This document shows positions 10,985 to 22,969 of a stretch of 64,000 nt of DNA, piece by piece (position 1 is the stretch's first letter; the number at the start of each line of letters is the position of its first letter). Made by a program: the position numbers and the translations under genes. The stretch is taken from contig CM077115.1 in assembly GCA_039619475.1 (NCBI GenBank), positions 61,758,864-61,822,863 on the forward strand. Direction: 5' to 3'. Origin of the DNA: Icerya purchasi. Lineage: Eukaryota; Arthropoda; Insecta; Hemiptera; Monophlebidae. The notes beneath the pieces were generated by a model, which was not told the origin of the DNA, ran no database searches, and saw only the letters and a program-made list of their open reading frames with translations.

Positions 10985-12929
10985 GTAGAAAAGTACGATT
11001 TTTCGTAAGTACCGTTAAAGTAAGAAAGCACTTTTGTTCCCTTATTAATGTAATGTAACGTGTGCTACCTTTACCGGATGATGATCAAAAACACGGCTAT
11101 TCTGATTGAACTTTTTTAACATTAAAAATTTTCGACTCTTCGGTTTATTCAGATTTATCGAGAACTGCGGTGAACTAAGTTTTGTTAAAATTGCTGAGTA
11201 GAGTGGCTTTTTTTTTAGGAAATGTGTTGTTCGATAAATTACAATTTGTCTGCGAAAAAAGTCGACTAAAATCGTGTTACGTGCGTCATGTTTGATTGCG
11301 CGCTAACTCATTTCGGTATTTTGTTCGATACTAATATTCAACATGACAACAGCTGTCTCTATTGACAGCCGAAAAGCCACTCTGAATCGGTTCGGTTAAA
11401 ACAATCTTTTCAGTACTGTTCAGTGGATACGGTTTCCGTTAAATGTGTTTTTCTATGAGTTTGTATGAACTTTGACGGCATTTTTCCTGGAAGCTTCGAT
11501 TCAGCACCGAAATATTTTCCGCCTCCACTTAATTCCGCCATATATATATTATAACGATACGTCTCTTTTCACACGTGGGGAATTCTTGGCATCGAACCAT
11601 CTACTTGGAGAAATATCAAACTCTTATATAATATAGTGGGTTTCAGAGTGCTTCGTTTGTTTAACTCCGCCATTTAGTCTGATATATGGCAGCAGAATAC
11701 CGGTAACTTCTCTACTCTTCTACTTTGCCAATCTTTAATAAACTTGCGCTATCTAGTCGTTTCAAATGCTCTTCTTAAAAACTTTCCAGAAGTATGAACT
11801 CATTTATCACATTGCCCCTATTTCTAAGAAAACAAGGTGTCTTGCCCACGTCCTAATAGACCTTTGTCATCCTGCATCAGAAAGCTGTTTAAAGATATGC
11901 TAAACGCAGGAGCTTTGTTATAACGTATTTCCTAGTAGTAAAATGTTTGCCCTTTTGGCCTAGTATTGTCTCTCGTCCCCAATTATATCAGTCTTCTTGT
12001 TTCTCACACATGCAAATCTTTTTTACCGAAATACGTTACGTCGCAGTTTTCTTCATTAACATTTCCGATGCTTTTGATAATGTTTATCCAAAAAAATGAC
12101 GTAACGTTCTGGCCAAATTCACTTTTCCTATTATTCATCTTACGTGGAATATTTCTACAGAAATCGTGGCGGGAACGATAAGAAAGACAGTAAAGAGTTT
12201 GAGCAGGAAATCTACTAATGAATAGACCACATTGGTCGCCGCCAAACGTGCCAACGAGTCAATTAACTCGTTGCCAGGAATAATGACCAGAAATCCATAG
12301 TAGATTGATTACAACAGAGCGGGATGTAAATAAATTAGAAATTAAGAAGCGATTTTAGAGAATAATGGGATCAGTGACATATGAAAGGGAGAGGAGATAG
12401 CCAATAGAACACTTTTATACTCGTATTAGTCATCTTAATCCGTTTCGTATTGTAGAATTTCTGATAGCAGTGAGAATGGGTAATGTAGAAAAAAATTTGG
12501 TAACTCGTCGTGTTTCCCACTAACACAAATGATAACGTTTAACGGATGATACCTGAAAATCACCGTAGGTGGTCTGTAAAAAGGTATAGGTATCGCATCC
12601 GAAAGAGTTGGCCCCTGTATGAGAGCTGTACATCCTTGCGAAACAAAGGCTGATATTTTCCGTTCTTTTGAATGTATTACGTTTATTTTTATGGCAAGCA
12701 CAGGTACCATGTAAAAGGCAGTGGATATAAATATTAAACTCAATTATGTTTAAATAGCGTATTCGGCAAAGCTTGATATTCTGTGAGGCGGAGAACAATC
12801 CCTTACAAATATTAAATGATTCAAACCTGAAGAAATAATATGATCAAACAGTAAAACAGCAAATCGGTTAACAAAAAGTCTCTATCAGCATAATTTGATT
12901 ATTCGCTAGTAAAGAATTAATGTTTACTT
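10985..12929. other. Oxidase intron, first part
   Basis: Intronic to the oxidase gene if the exons belong together. It contains unrecognised minus frames at 12435-12798 and a possible RNase H relic at 12190-12310. Confidence 0.5.
12190..12310 (-). pseudogene. Possible RNase H C-terminal relic of a non-LTR element
   Basis: The minus strand reads PGNELIDSLARLAATN, the usual end of retroelement RNase H domains (PGNExADxLA). Adjacent sequence is frame-broken, so only this short segment supports the call. Confidence 0.45.
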
Positions 12930-13760
12930 GTTCTAGAGCAATGGAATGGCGGAATAGTGATAGGAGGACGAAGAATAACAAATCTTATATTTGCGGATGA
13001 TATAATAGCTGCGAATATGAAAGAAACGGAAAAACTTCTAAATAAGCCGGAAAAAATTAGTACGCAGTATGGATTAAATATAAATAAAAAGACGACGAAA
13101 ATAATGATCGTCGATTGTGGAAATACTATATATCATCTCATGAAAAGCCACTCTCCGGTTATAGAACTGTGGAAAGTTTCGTATACTTAGGGTCACTTTT
13201 AGAAAACGAAACAAGACGGAAAATCGAAATTTCCAGAAGCGCCATGATAAGGATGAACAAAATTTGGAAAGACAACTCCATTAGAAAAAAGATCAAAATT
13301 AAACTTGTCCGGACGCTCGTATTTCTCATTGTGTTGTATGCAGCGGAGAGGTGGACTTTAAAAAATTTGTACAGAAGAAAAATCGACAGCTTCGAAATAT
13401 GGTGCTGGAGACGACTCCTTAGACTTCCATGGACAGCAAAGCGTACAAATGAATCGGTGTTGCAGGAAGTGTGTTGGTGTCACAAAAAAGTTGTCAATAC
13501 GATTGTCACAATGAGAGTGCTGAAATTCTTCGGACATATAGTAAGAAACCAGGAGGGAATGGAACGCGCGTTGGTCATGGGAAAGATTAATGGAATACGA
13601 CCACCGGGGGACGTACACCTAAGAGATGGACAGATATTACATTACATGCAACAGAATTGTCATTCGCACAATGCGTACGTCAATCAGAGGATCGTGACAA
13701 ACGGCGGAAAATCACAAAATCACTGGTGGATTAAATGTTAATCACGATACCCCACCTGGG
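12930..13760 (+). pseudogene. RTE-like non-LTR reverse transcriptase fragment
   Basis: The fragment starts in the palm with NLIFADDIIA (the YADD/FADD catalytic motif). It continues through YLGSLLENE, LYAAERWTL and FEIWCWRRLLRLPWT, the C-terminal block of RTE-type endonuclease-reverse transcriptases. A frame change between 12957-13190 and 13115-13741 joins the palm to the thumb. The 3' end after the stop reads CCCACCTGGGGTGACGACTG, typical of these elements' tails. The N-terminal endonuclease and finger domains are absent, so this is a 5'-truncated dead copy in the oxidase intron. Family placement is from motif memory only. Confidence 0.75.
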
Positions 13761-15194
13761 GTGACGACTGTAGATGATGATTAAGACATCTATCCATAAT
13801 TCATGAAATATCTAGGAAACAAAGCTAAACAGTAAATACCGAATCTCTTCAACAATGTACTAGAAACCAATTAACTCGCAAAACTTTTCAAAACGTTTAC
13901 AACATAACAGTGTTAAAGCTAAAAAAAAAAAACACATTCAAAGCAGAAACTTACTAGTGTTACTCTGTTTGAGTATAACTTACAAATCATTAGAAAGATT
14001 CTTTTTCTTTGTAGCACCATATTCAGTTCTGAATGTAGGCGACTACCTATTCGTACGTTCGAAATGTATAATATTACGGGAATTATATGCAACAAGCTAG
14101 TATAGGCGTAAGACTGCACTTGGTACAGATTGTAAATGTTCTATTTATCGATATGCATGTCTGCCTAGTATATATTGTAAAGAATTCACTCTCTTCACAA
14201 GTCCCTGTTCCGGTAGTCATTTGTGACTGATCAGCTTCCGCGATGATAAAATAAAAAAAAATATAAAAACAAATAAAAGAAAGATTTCGGGCGCCAATGA
14301 CACTTAACCCCGGTGTGTCATTACCGGAAACTCAACTCGTAGAGCTTTAGGCCTTCCTAAGGTTTAACGAAAAAAAAAGAAAGTCTCCGCGGCGGAGATG
14401 TCACCGGGACCCACCCCGTGTCCAATAAGAAAGATTTCGACATTAAACGCGTATATTTTCGCTAGGATTAAAAGAAATTATAATAAAATTGTTAACAGGA
14501 TGATTTCGGCGTTCACCCGGGAAGTATACTTATGAACAAATTAACACATTGAACATTTTTTTACGAGAACCGCGTGCGCCAGAGCACGTACGATTTTCAA
14601 AACGACAACGCGACGAGTTGCTTGAGGCAAAGGAGAGCCTCGACGACGTTCAGCCTAAGACTCTTGCGAGCGACTCAAATGTCTCTGGCGAGGATCGCTC
14701 GATGTCCTCTTGCCTTTCGCTAAGACGACTAATATTACACAAAAAAATTTTTTATTATACAAAACACCGCCGAAAAGATCTTTTTAGAAAGTTATAAGGT
14801 CGTTAATTTTTATTTAGCGGCGATTACCCTGACGGTATTCCTTTTCGGGTTTTTTTTTTTTTTTTTTTTTTTTGTCAAAAAACTTCTGCCGGCTCAACAT
14901 AGCTCGGTACGCATTTCAAACGCTTATACCGCCAGCAAAGGCTCTATCTCCGCTTTTCGGCCACCCGCATAGAAACCAGTTCGCTATACCGGCGCAGCGG
15001 TCACAACATCTGTGCCGGGATCCTTCGATTTTTTAGCCAAGAAAGCGTCTTTGACAACCATGCCGCTTTTGCCCGCTGCCGAGACCGCCGAGAAGTTAAT
15101 GATTATTGCCAAAAATATGATTTTCTAGCTCGGACAGCGTTGACAAAGGCCGTAAGAAATGCCGAATCCGTCGCAATATGTATTAACCAGCGCG
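13761..15194. other. Intronic AT-rich interval
   Basis: Holds a GC-richer block at 14285-14430 and an unrecognised 82-codon + frame at 14549-14797. T-runs occur near 14850. No supported gene. Confidence 0.4.
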
Positions 15195-15304
15195 CTGTGA
15201 TACAGTATACATGGTGATTTGCCATTTTCTTCCTCGTGATTCTATTAGGAAGTCAAGTGCTCTAACAACTGGGCTATCACGGCGACATTACCATAACATT
15301 AACG

Positions 15305-15338
<34 letters not shown>

Positions 15339-15445
15339 GAAGAGGGGCGAAGGAAATAGAAAATTACGAATTTCATTCGAAGGAACTTCGTTTCAAAAAT
15401 TGATATAAAATTAAACAACACTGGAACTTACTAAATTTAAATATG
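15195..15445 (-). repeat. tRNA-like interspersed repeat, copy A
   Basis: The minus strand holds GATAGCCCAGTTGTTAGAGC, resembling a tRNA box A region, next to GTCGCCGTG. A long T-run and a conserved block (GGAAATAGAAAATTACGAAT) follow on the + strand. The whole is repeated at 16715-16975. It resembles a SINE of tRNA ancestry, but the A-run lies on the unexpected side of the head, so the unit boundaries are uncertain. Confidence 0.6.
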
Positions 15446-15701
15446 ATGAGATATTTGGAAAAAGTACATTAGAAAAATTGAACAACACCGCTACTTAGTT
15501 AAAACTAAAATTCAAATATGAAATGTATGTAGAAAACTTTGTTTTAAAAACTGACTTACAATCACCAATACTACCGATTTTTCGTATGTTTCAAAAGAAA
15601 AAAAAAACAATCGACGGTAATTCTCCTGAATTTTTTAACAAATTCGTTCACAACACACGATCATGAAAATTGTGACATATTTTCGTAATTTTTCTTTTCA
15701 G

Positions 15702-15846
15702 TCGAGAGAAGAAAGAGCTAATAGATCGCCCAAACGTTCATATTCCTTTTAAGGCAAAGACCGTGAACGGTCAGTCGTTGCTTCTTGTCACTGGGGGGAT
15801 CGAAATTAATAACGCACCAAATTGTGTAAAACTTCTGACGAAGTAA
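15702..15846 (+). CDS. Exon-like open segment of unknown identity
   Basis: A strong acceptor (TTCGTAATTTTTCTTTTCAG) is followed by a 47-codon open frame ending in TAA. The sequence is non-repetitive with balanced composition, including FKAKTVNGQSLLLVTGGIEI. I recognise no family. It lies between two oxidase exons on the same strand but does not resemble any DAO segment. It may be a terminal exon of an unrelated or alternative transcript, an eroded element fragment, or chance. Confidence 0.25.
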
Positions 15847-16714
15847 TCGAAAAACCAGACAATCTTTAAAATGTGTATAGGAGTTTTTGGAACTGAATAA
15901 TTCCGAAAGTCGTACAGTGACTTTGAATTTCAATTTGCCGCGTCACAATGTTACAGCAATGTTTTGAATAAATCATTAGGAATTTTTTTCGCATATTGTC
16001 TGAACTTTTACAGATTCCGTGTAATGCCGGATAATTTAATTTGTTTTTATTTCGAGCATTCTGAAATAATTTCGTTATAAAATCGCCCATATATAGAGTA
16101 CTACTTCAGAATCTTCGTTAAATATTTTCACCTGGTTTTCTTTTTGTTTTTGTCCCACATCACATGTGACGTAGATTCATTTAAAACTTGAAATTTTTTT
16201 CAAATTGGACTCGAAATTTGTTCTAAAAGGTTCCGAATTTTTCCAATTCGCTGACATCTAAATGGATATTGAACATCTTTTGTTTTTTGAAAAGCATCAA
16301 AAAGCAACGCGCGTGAGGAAATACTTTTTTCGAAAATCACGAGTGAAAAATTAAAATAAAAATCGTAAAGGTGGTAAAAAAGACTCGCAGCACTTGCACG
16401 AATTCCGCCCGACCCACCAGATCATCCATCATATTTTCAAAAAATCCTTACAAATTTCATCAGCTTTGACCTATCTGCATTTTTTATACCAGTTTACCCG
16501 AACGATTTCGACTACCGAACGATTTTTTTAAAAAAATCATCACACAGACTCGTTCATATTTAATAATCGCAATTATAGACACATTGCGAATTCAACTTTT
16601 GACGTTTAACTGGAACATTTACACAAGCTCGTAAATAGCGAAGAATACTCATTGCTAACGAATAAATTCTTTCCCCTATTCTTTTAAAACATATTTAGAT
16701 TAAAAAATATAATG
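15847..16714. other. Intronic interval, no gene seen
   Basis: AT-rich sequence with a few short minus-strand open frames (15718-16090 region) that lack recognisable domains. Confidence 0.4.
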
Positions 16715-16975
16715 GTTATTTACCATTCTCTTCTTCGTCATTCTATTAGCGATTATTTAATTATTCCGTAATAACTTTCATCGTCGCCCAGGCTGACGGA
16801 GGAAGTAAAGTGCTATAATAACTGGGCTATCGCGGCGACATTACCATAATCTTAACGCTTCTTTTTTTTTTTTTTGCGAAGAGCGGCGAAGGAAATAGAA
16901 AATTACGAATTTCATTCAAGGGAACTTCGTTTCAAAAATTTATATAAAATTAAACAACACTGGAACTTACTAAGT
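16715..16975 (-). repeat. tRNA-like interspersed repeat, copy B
   Basis: It matches copy A over about 250 bp, including GGGCTATC(A/G)CGGCGACATT, the T-run, and TAAACAACACTGGAACTTAC. Its left part (TAATAACTTTCATCGTCGCC) is shared with the repeat at 58440-58533. Confidence 0.6.
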
Positions 16976-17559
16976 TCCCACATGTATTCACCCCCGAATA
17001 CCTCGTCATTCGTACTCACACTATAGCAGCGTTTCCTTCTTCAATACGATAATTATGCTTAACGGTGGTATTAAGATCAAATTTAAAAATATATATGTTA
17101 CTATTTTTATTTATTTTTTTTTTTGACTAAAATTGGCGATTACAATGATCGCAAAAGCCGCCTCTGGGAAATTCATATAGACACAGAACGATAAATTTCA
17201 AATTATAGAGAGGGTGTCTTACAAAATGATTTAAAAGTGCTAATAGAGTACAGTTATAAAAATGGCGGCTGCATATAAATTTAAAAAAAAAAAACGGTAT
17301 TTTGCAAGTTTGTTCTGCCAGTTGACCAGCGAAAATGCAATTAGATGCGTTAAAAATAACGGGAAAACTCTAAAACCGAAGAAAATGCGAAATATCCTGA
17401 AATAATAACATTTTAGGTCAACAGCTGTATCAATGCAAAAACATCTGAGAAACGCATGACGACAGGGCTGTTTTGGAACTTACTTCAGCTTCTTGTATAT
17501 TCAGCGCAGTAAATTCGCGCCAAAAAGATATATGACAGGTAACAAACGACACAACCGAC

Positions 17560-18167
17560 AGTAATATAGTCGTGAAGATAAAAAGGGAAAATCGAATCTG
17601 AATCACGTAGTACTCAAATGGATACCAGGACATGTGAAATGAAAGGAAACGAATTCGTTGATACACTAACAAGGAAAGTCACCGGAAATGTGAACAAATC
17701 AAATACCATTGGACAAATTACGTACATACGGTTAAAAATATAGCAACAAATAAACAAAAAATTAATTTTGAACAGAATAAACTGCGGAAAGTATTATTTC
17801 AATACACAAAAAGTATCAGGAACCTCCATGGTGGTATCTTCAAGTCAAGGAGAACCTACCTGACAATTACATAAAGCAAATCATACGGCTTAGAACAGGG
17901 GACATACCAGAACAGCAGACCGATTAAAGATACTGTGCATCATTAAATTATCGGATAAATGCCAATATTGTAATAAAGATTATGAGGAAAATATTAATAA
18001 ACTCCTATTGTACTCGATTCGAAAAACAACGAGAAGAACTTATAAATAAATTAATTCAGGAATATCACACGCTACCGATAAATACAGTATCCATCCTTAC
18101 AAATCCATTAGGCCAGACGTGTAAACAACTTTATCAGTTTCTCAAAAAATGCAATATTGAACTTTAA
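17560..18167 (+). pseudogene. RNase H and zinc-tail relic of a non-LTR element
   Basis: The plus strand reads VLKWIPGHV, then a stop and frame change, then KGNEFVDTL, which is the RNase H WxPGHxGxxGNExAD signature. It is followed by a C-terminal tail starting KCQYCNKDYEENINKLL and running to a stop at 18167. The tail has the CxxC of the zinc-binding end found in I-like and R1-like elements. Multiple frame breaks show it is dead. It is intronic to the oxidase gene. Confidence 0.65.
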
Positions 18168-18793
18168 AATTTGAAAAATATATAGAACACGTTTAACATA
18201 TTAACTGGCTAAAAGGTTAAAAGGAAAAACCAAGCCAAAAGGGAAATAAAATCAAAGTCTTAAAAGAATAGAGGCATCAATTGACCCCGCTACCCAGAAC
18301 ACGAGGGTTACGAAAACGGATGCGAAAGGGACATGTAAAAAAAAAAAATGCTTTCAAAATATGGAGATACCAGAACAGCAGCAGTAAATGCTACTTTGGG
18401 GCAGAGATCTAAAATAACTAAGAAAAGCCTTCATAGGAGGAGAAATCTGAATTATTTTCCCGGGAAATAAGTAATGGCTGAAAAATCTCGGTACGGGTAT
18501 TTAAGTTTTTTAGATTGCACGATTTGCAGTGTTCGACTACAGCTTTAATGATTAATTACATTTCCGCTACTTAACGTGTTACACGCGAGCATAATGATTA
18601 TAATAATAACAGAAATCTGCCTAATGATTTCGGAATGATAATTACAAATGCTATCGGCGACAATTTCTTAAAGCTATTTATCGCGATTACGTATACAGTT
18701 TCAAGTGAAGCTTTTAAAATATACAATTTAAATTTACCATCAATCTGATTCAAATGATTATTTGAAATATTATTATCGTTATATTTTGAACAG
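18168..18793 (+). other. End of the first large oxidase intron
   Basis: AT-rich. It ends in an AG at 18792-18793 after TTATCGTTATATTTTGAAC. The frame is also open upstream (to 18732) and reads a family-like YILNRLQ, but there is no AG to start an exon there. Confidence 0.5.
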
Positions 18794-18953
18794 ATTACAA
18801 TCCGGCGGAGCAGACGTCATAAAACGGAGGCTGGACAACATAGAACAATTAAAAGATAAATTTGATATTGTATTTAATTGTACCGGTTTCGGAGCTAAAT
18901 TCTTATTGGACGGTGATATAAAATTAGTACCAATCAGAGGTCATGTAGTACAG
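18794..18953 (+). CDS. D-amino-acid/D-aspartate oxidase, internal exon with NCTG and RGH motifs
   Basis: A 160-bp exon (one leading base plus 53 codons) ends at a strong donor CAG|GTAAGA. It encodes LQSGGADVIKRRL, then FDIVFNCTGFGAKFL and VPIRGHVVQ. These match the conserved V-N-C-T-G-x-G-A and P-x-R-G-(Q/H) stretch of DAO/DDO enzymes, which lies at the FAD-binding fold next to the isoalloxazine pocket. Its leading base completes the split codon of the exon at 10848-10984. The following exon should start in phase 0 and carry the Y-I-I-P and L-G-G motifs, but I could not find it in 18954-27218. Confidence 0.85.
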
Positions 18954-18963
18954 GTAAGATTAA

Positions 18964-18971
18964 TGATGATG

Positions 18972-19012
<41 letters not shown>

Positions 19013-19016
19013 TATT
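18964..19016. repeat. (ATT)n microsatellite
   Basis: ATT repeats just inside the intron after the oxidase donor. Confidence 0.9.
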
Positions 19017-19211
19017 AAATGTAGGTAATTTGACGATTTCTCGAGTAGAGTAGTATGGTCGAACAAGAAATTACATTTTAATATTTTTGGTTTATTTTAA
19101 ACGGACCTCGTTTACCCCGGTTAGAACCACTCTTTGAACTACTTGGTTGACCGCATTTGGTCCAAGTCCATTTATTAAATTTTTTCCGGCGCAGCTTTTG
19201 TAATTAAAATA

Positions 19212-19214
19212 ATT

Positions 19215-19270
<56 letters not shown>
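19212..19270. repeat. (AT)n microsatellite
   Basis: Uninterrupted AT dinucleotides in the oxidase intron. Confidence 0.9.
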
Positions 19271-19273
<3 letters not shown>

Positions 19274-19929
19274 CGTCTACAGTATTTATCTTCTTTTAAT
19301 TTTAGTCACTAATTAAGTGCATTTGTTTACTTTTGTATTGTATCTGCCTTTTAATATCAACTCTATTGGTATTTCAATCGTCACCTCTTTTGTACTCCTT
19401 ACCTTCCAGTATAATATTTGGTTTATCCAGATTTATTGCTTTATCATTGATAACTTGCATATTGCTCGGAAATGACGAAATTGCAAACATAAAAACGTAC
19501 TTATTTCAATTATAATTGAATTCGCCATTAGTTTATATAAGGATGATAATAAGGTCGTGTTCTGCTCGTTCATTTGATTCTTTCTTCTCGCATTTCGATT
19601 ATTCGATTCGTTAAATTATGTCAAACATCAACTTCGAAACGGTAATATAATGTCAATTCTATTAATAAGAATCCGGAAAATAATGCACAATATCAATTTG
19701 TACAATCCGATTATTCACTTCGGTCCATATTCAATCGTTAATCAATCGAATGTCCGTAATTTCGGTAGTTATATCTCTCCTCGGAGCGTGCAAAATTTCA
19801 GCGACTTAAACTGATTTCAAATATTTTCAACGGAATGGTCTTAATAAAATTAAGAGCCGTCATAGATAGCGAGCTGTCCGCCAATGAGTTTATTTTACGA
19901 ATTTGCAATGATTCCGAAACCAAGCATTT

Positions 19930-20856
19930 AAAAACATGGAGTTATCTGCGGCGTTGATCCACCAATATCTGAGGAAGAACTTTCTTAAATCCCCATGTAA
20001 AGTGGCATTTGATAAAGCAAGATCAGAAGGATTAACAGGCGTTAGGAAGATAATCTAATTCCAACACCGGCTGTAGAGATCCAATTTGCGGATCGCTTAT
20101 TTATACCTCAACAAGTTGTGTTGTTCAGTTAATCTTAGTGTAAGCCTAGACAATAGCGAAGCCATCTACCATTCATATTACTCAACAGTGCAGATCCTAA
20201 ACCTCTATGTCTTCATTGTGTGGTCAAGATTTGTCGTCGAATTGTTCATAGGAGAATATTGGGGTAGTTTTGGCTAATTTAAATGCTTGAATTGTACCGG
20301 CAATCTAACTACTGATGGAATGTCCATCTGGATCAATTAAAAATTCGAAAAATAAAGGCACGCGGTACCTTTCAACATTCGACGCAATCAATAAAAGCAG
20401 ATGATGTTTCCAATGCGTTTTCTTACGCTGATATCACATCTTGTTCAATACATACTCGTCAGCAGAATCATTTCAACTAATAAAAATCGATATTTTTACA
20501 AAACTCCGGTATTTTCACTGTATTCTCCTTCTTCTGCTGTTCTTCGTCGTTTTCACAATCTCAATTCGACCGTCATGTTTTCGTCAGGAAAAGCTTTTCT
20601 CGTCCTTTAGGAATACTTCTAATGCTACAATTCCTTCTGGAAATATTGCAGGTGCACGAAATCATTTCTCCTTTCAAAACTGGTTCTACCCTTTTTTTCT
20701 GGTTCCAAGTCCTTCATAGTCTACTGGGGCCAGCCTTCACAACAGCAAGGTAAGACTCAAGGTCGTAAGGAATTGCCTTCTACTACAAGTTAAATTCTAA
20801 GTCTTCCTCCTTCTCAACAGAGAAATTCCGGTAAAAACGAGAAAAACTTCTAATCC

Positions 20857-20887
<31 letters not shown>

Positions 20888-22678
20888 TTAATTTTCCCCT
20901 TTAACTTGTTCGGTAATATTACGTATTATTATAAACATTTTTATTATAACGACTAAGATGAACCTAATCCGGTCGCTGGTAATTTCATTATAATACGATT
21001 ATTACTATAAATGAATTTGTTAATAATAAAATTCCAGCGGTTATTACTATTATAGATGTGTAGTTATAGTATTTCATTCGACTCTATTGTATGTCATGTG
21101 TACATCTGTATACGATATTTAACATTTCAAGTTTGATTTATGGTTACTATTAGCATTATTAATTATTGCAGCATACTCATTGTTACTTTTCCTGTCCGAT
21201 TAAAGCTAATTTTTCCTTTGGATTCTTTCGCTGTGGCAAAATTTTCTTTCTCACACTCGTAAATTTTTACTCTGGTACAAATTTTAGTTTCGTGTTTGTT
21301 TTGTTTTTTTTTTTGTTCTTTCATTCTTTTATGTTCAATTCTACGAGTATCTTACAATGTGGAATTGCCGTATTGTCAGAAGAAACTTAATTTACAATCT
21401 CTTCTTACGTCCAATGATTTCGACATTGCGATTTTAACGAGAAACTTGGCTTGCATTCTACAGAAATGACAGAGATAATGGATTATTGCTACTTTAATTA
21501 ATCACGACATTTCCCATAATATAAATGAAATTAATATTTTTTACAGCTCTCGAGTTGTTAATTATTTAATTTTTGTTTTCCTACGTCAGAAAGTAATGGT
21601 ATGTTTTCTCCATATACATATATGTTGTGTTGCCCTAACATATATTTTCCTAAAGATGATTTTATCGATCTGATTAATATAATTCCTGATACTGACTACG
21701 TTATTTTTCAATAGCCTTCATCGATTAGGAGGTTGTGGCATAATTTTTGCCTCGACAAATTATTATTCTAGACGGTAATTGCAATTACCAATGCGTTGGA
21801 ATTTACCCTGTTTTTAGTATTTTAACCTCATTTCCAATTTTCATTGGCACGTAATGATAGCGATCATCCACCTATCCTTATTAAATGCAACTTTAGGCGT
21901 TTATATTCGATTTCCCACAATGATTGGGTATTACTGGGGGATGATAAGGTTTTCAGGTTCACTAACTTATTGTTGATACAACCAACCCTTATAAGCTAAC
22001 TCTGATAATGTTTCTTTATACCATAATTTTATTAATGTATTAAATTACTATTTCACACTGCGAGTAAAGGGTTTGTTTATAATAATCGACCTCTCTTACA
22101 CTTTGGTAAAACAAAAATTATGCTGATATGATCAGAAAGAAAACTTCACTGTTAAAAGTTTTCCATCGGAGTAAACGTTTTTGAGACTATTTTGCTTTCA
22201 AGAAACAAGGTACCATCATCCCTGCAGATATTTGTTGCAGAGCAAGACAGGATGTTGGAAAAGATCTCTTTCCAATATCGATCTTAAATTTGGTCTCAAA
22301 TGCGGAAGAGTAATATTCACTAAACCGTCGTAATGAATTTATAAACAATATCTTACCATTGTACGTCCCACATTTATCGGAGCTTTCTCAAACTTCCGGT
22401 TTGACGTTACTCTGTAATAGCAGTAGTTGTTTTCTCTGTGTGGTCATTGATATGTATGAACTGGAACTGGCTCTATTGTATAATAAAATATCGCACCCAG
22501 GCATGGACGGTGTAACTTACCGTATATATTGAACAGAGTTTACTAAAACCTTACCAGCTGCTGCTCTAAAATCCTATTAGATAGTTTTAATTTGAATTTA
22601 TTTTCTAATTACATTTCTCGCGAATGGAAGTTAAGATTGTCGCTCTATAAAGTGATCCTACTTTTCGTTTTTAATTAA
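19930..22678 (+). pseudogene. Old I/R1-like non-LTR element, 5' part (ORF1, endonuclease, RT start)
   Basis: Heavily decayed but colinear. The ORF1 relic has PTPAVEIQFADRLF and zinc-knuckle remnants near 20170-20310 (PLCLHC, CLNCTGN). An endonuclease relic starts near 21350 (LTSNDFDIAILT; then SDHPPILIKCNF near 21870). The start of RT reads PGMDGVTYRI near 22500. Many stops and shifts. The coding order continues after the Jockey-like insertion at 25814-26310, so the two parts are one interrupted element. Residual A-run at 20858-20886. Confidence 0.65.
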
Positions 22679-22969
22679 AAGGTTGTCCTGTTTATAAAGA
22701 CAAAAGCGCTACAGCAACCAAGTCAAAAAGTGACAGCGACCCAACGAGTGCAACAGAAGTCAATTACAACGGCGCAAGTAACTGCAAGTCAACCTGTTAC
22801 ACCAGCTAAACGAAATGTTCAACAACAACTTGAACCTTTTGAAAAGAAGGAACCAACCCTCGGTGATATTTTTAAATGTTTACAGAAGCTGGAGGAACGA
22901 ATTTCTAGGCTAGAAAATACACCAAACCATCCTCAGAAAACTAAGTCAAAGAACAGTAAAAATGACTGA
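22679..22969 (+). CDS. C-terminal remnant of Jockey-like ORF1
   Basis: An open frame from the element's 5' truncation to a TGA at 22967-22969. It encodes a Gln/Thr-rich stretch followed by a predicted short helical segment (FKCLQKLEERISRLEN) and a basic end. The CCHC knuckles expected upstream are lost by truncation. It overlaps the ORF2 start (ATG at 22962-22964), the usual tight ORF1/ORF2 arrangement. Confidence 0.55.
   Translation, partial: KVVLFIKTKALQQPSQKVTATQRVQQKSITTAQVTASQPVTPAKRNVQQQLEPFEKKEPTLGDIFKCLQKLEERISRLENTPNHPQKTKSKNSKND

Noticed and set aside
18732..18793. Upstream extension of the oxidase exon (reads YILNRLQ)
   Set aside because: The residues look family-like, but no AG acceptor exists in this stretch, while an AG at 18792-18793 gives a phase that matches the previous exon.
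22730..22969. Independent small host gene
   Set aside because: It overlaps the ORF2 start by the ORF1/ORF2 arrangement of the Jockey-like element and lies within its boundaries.
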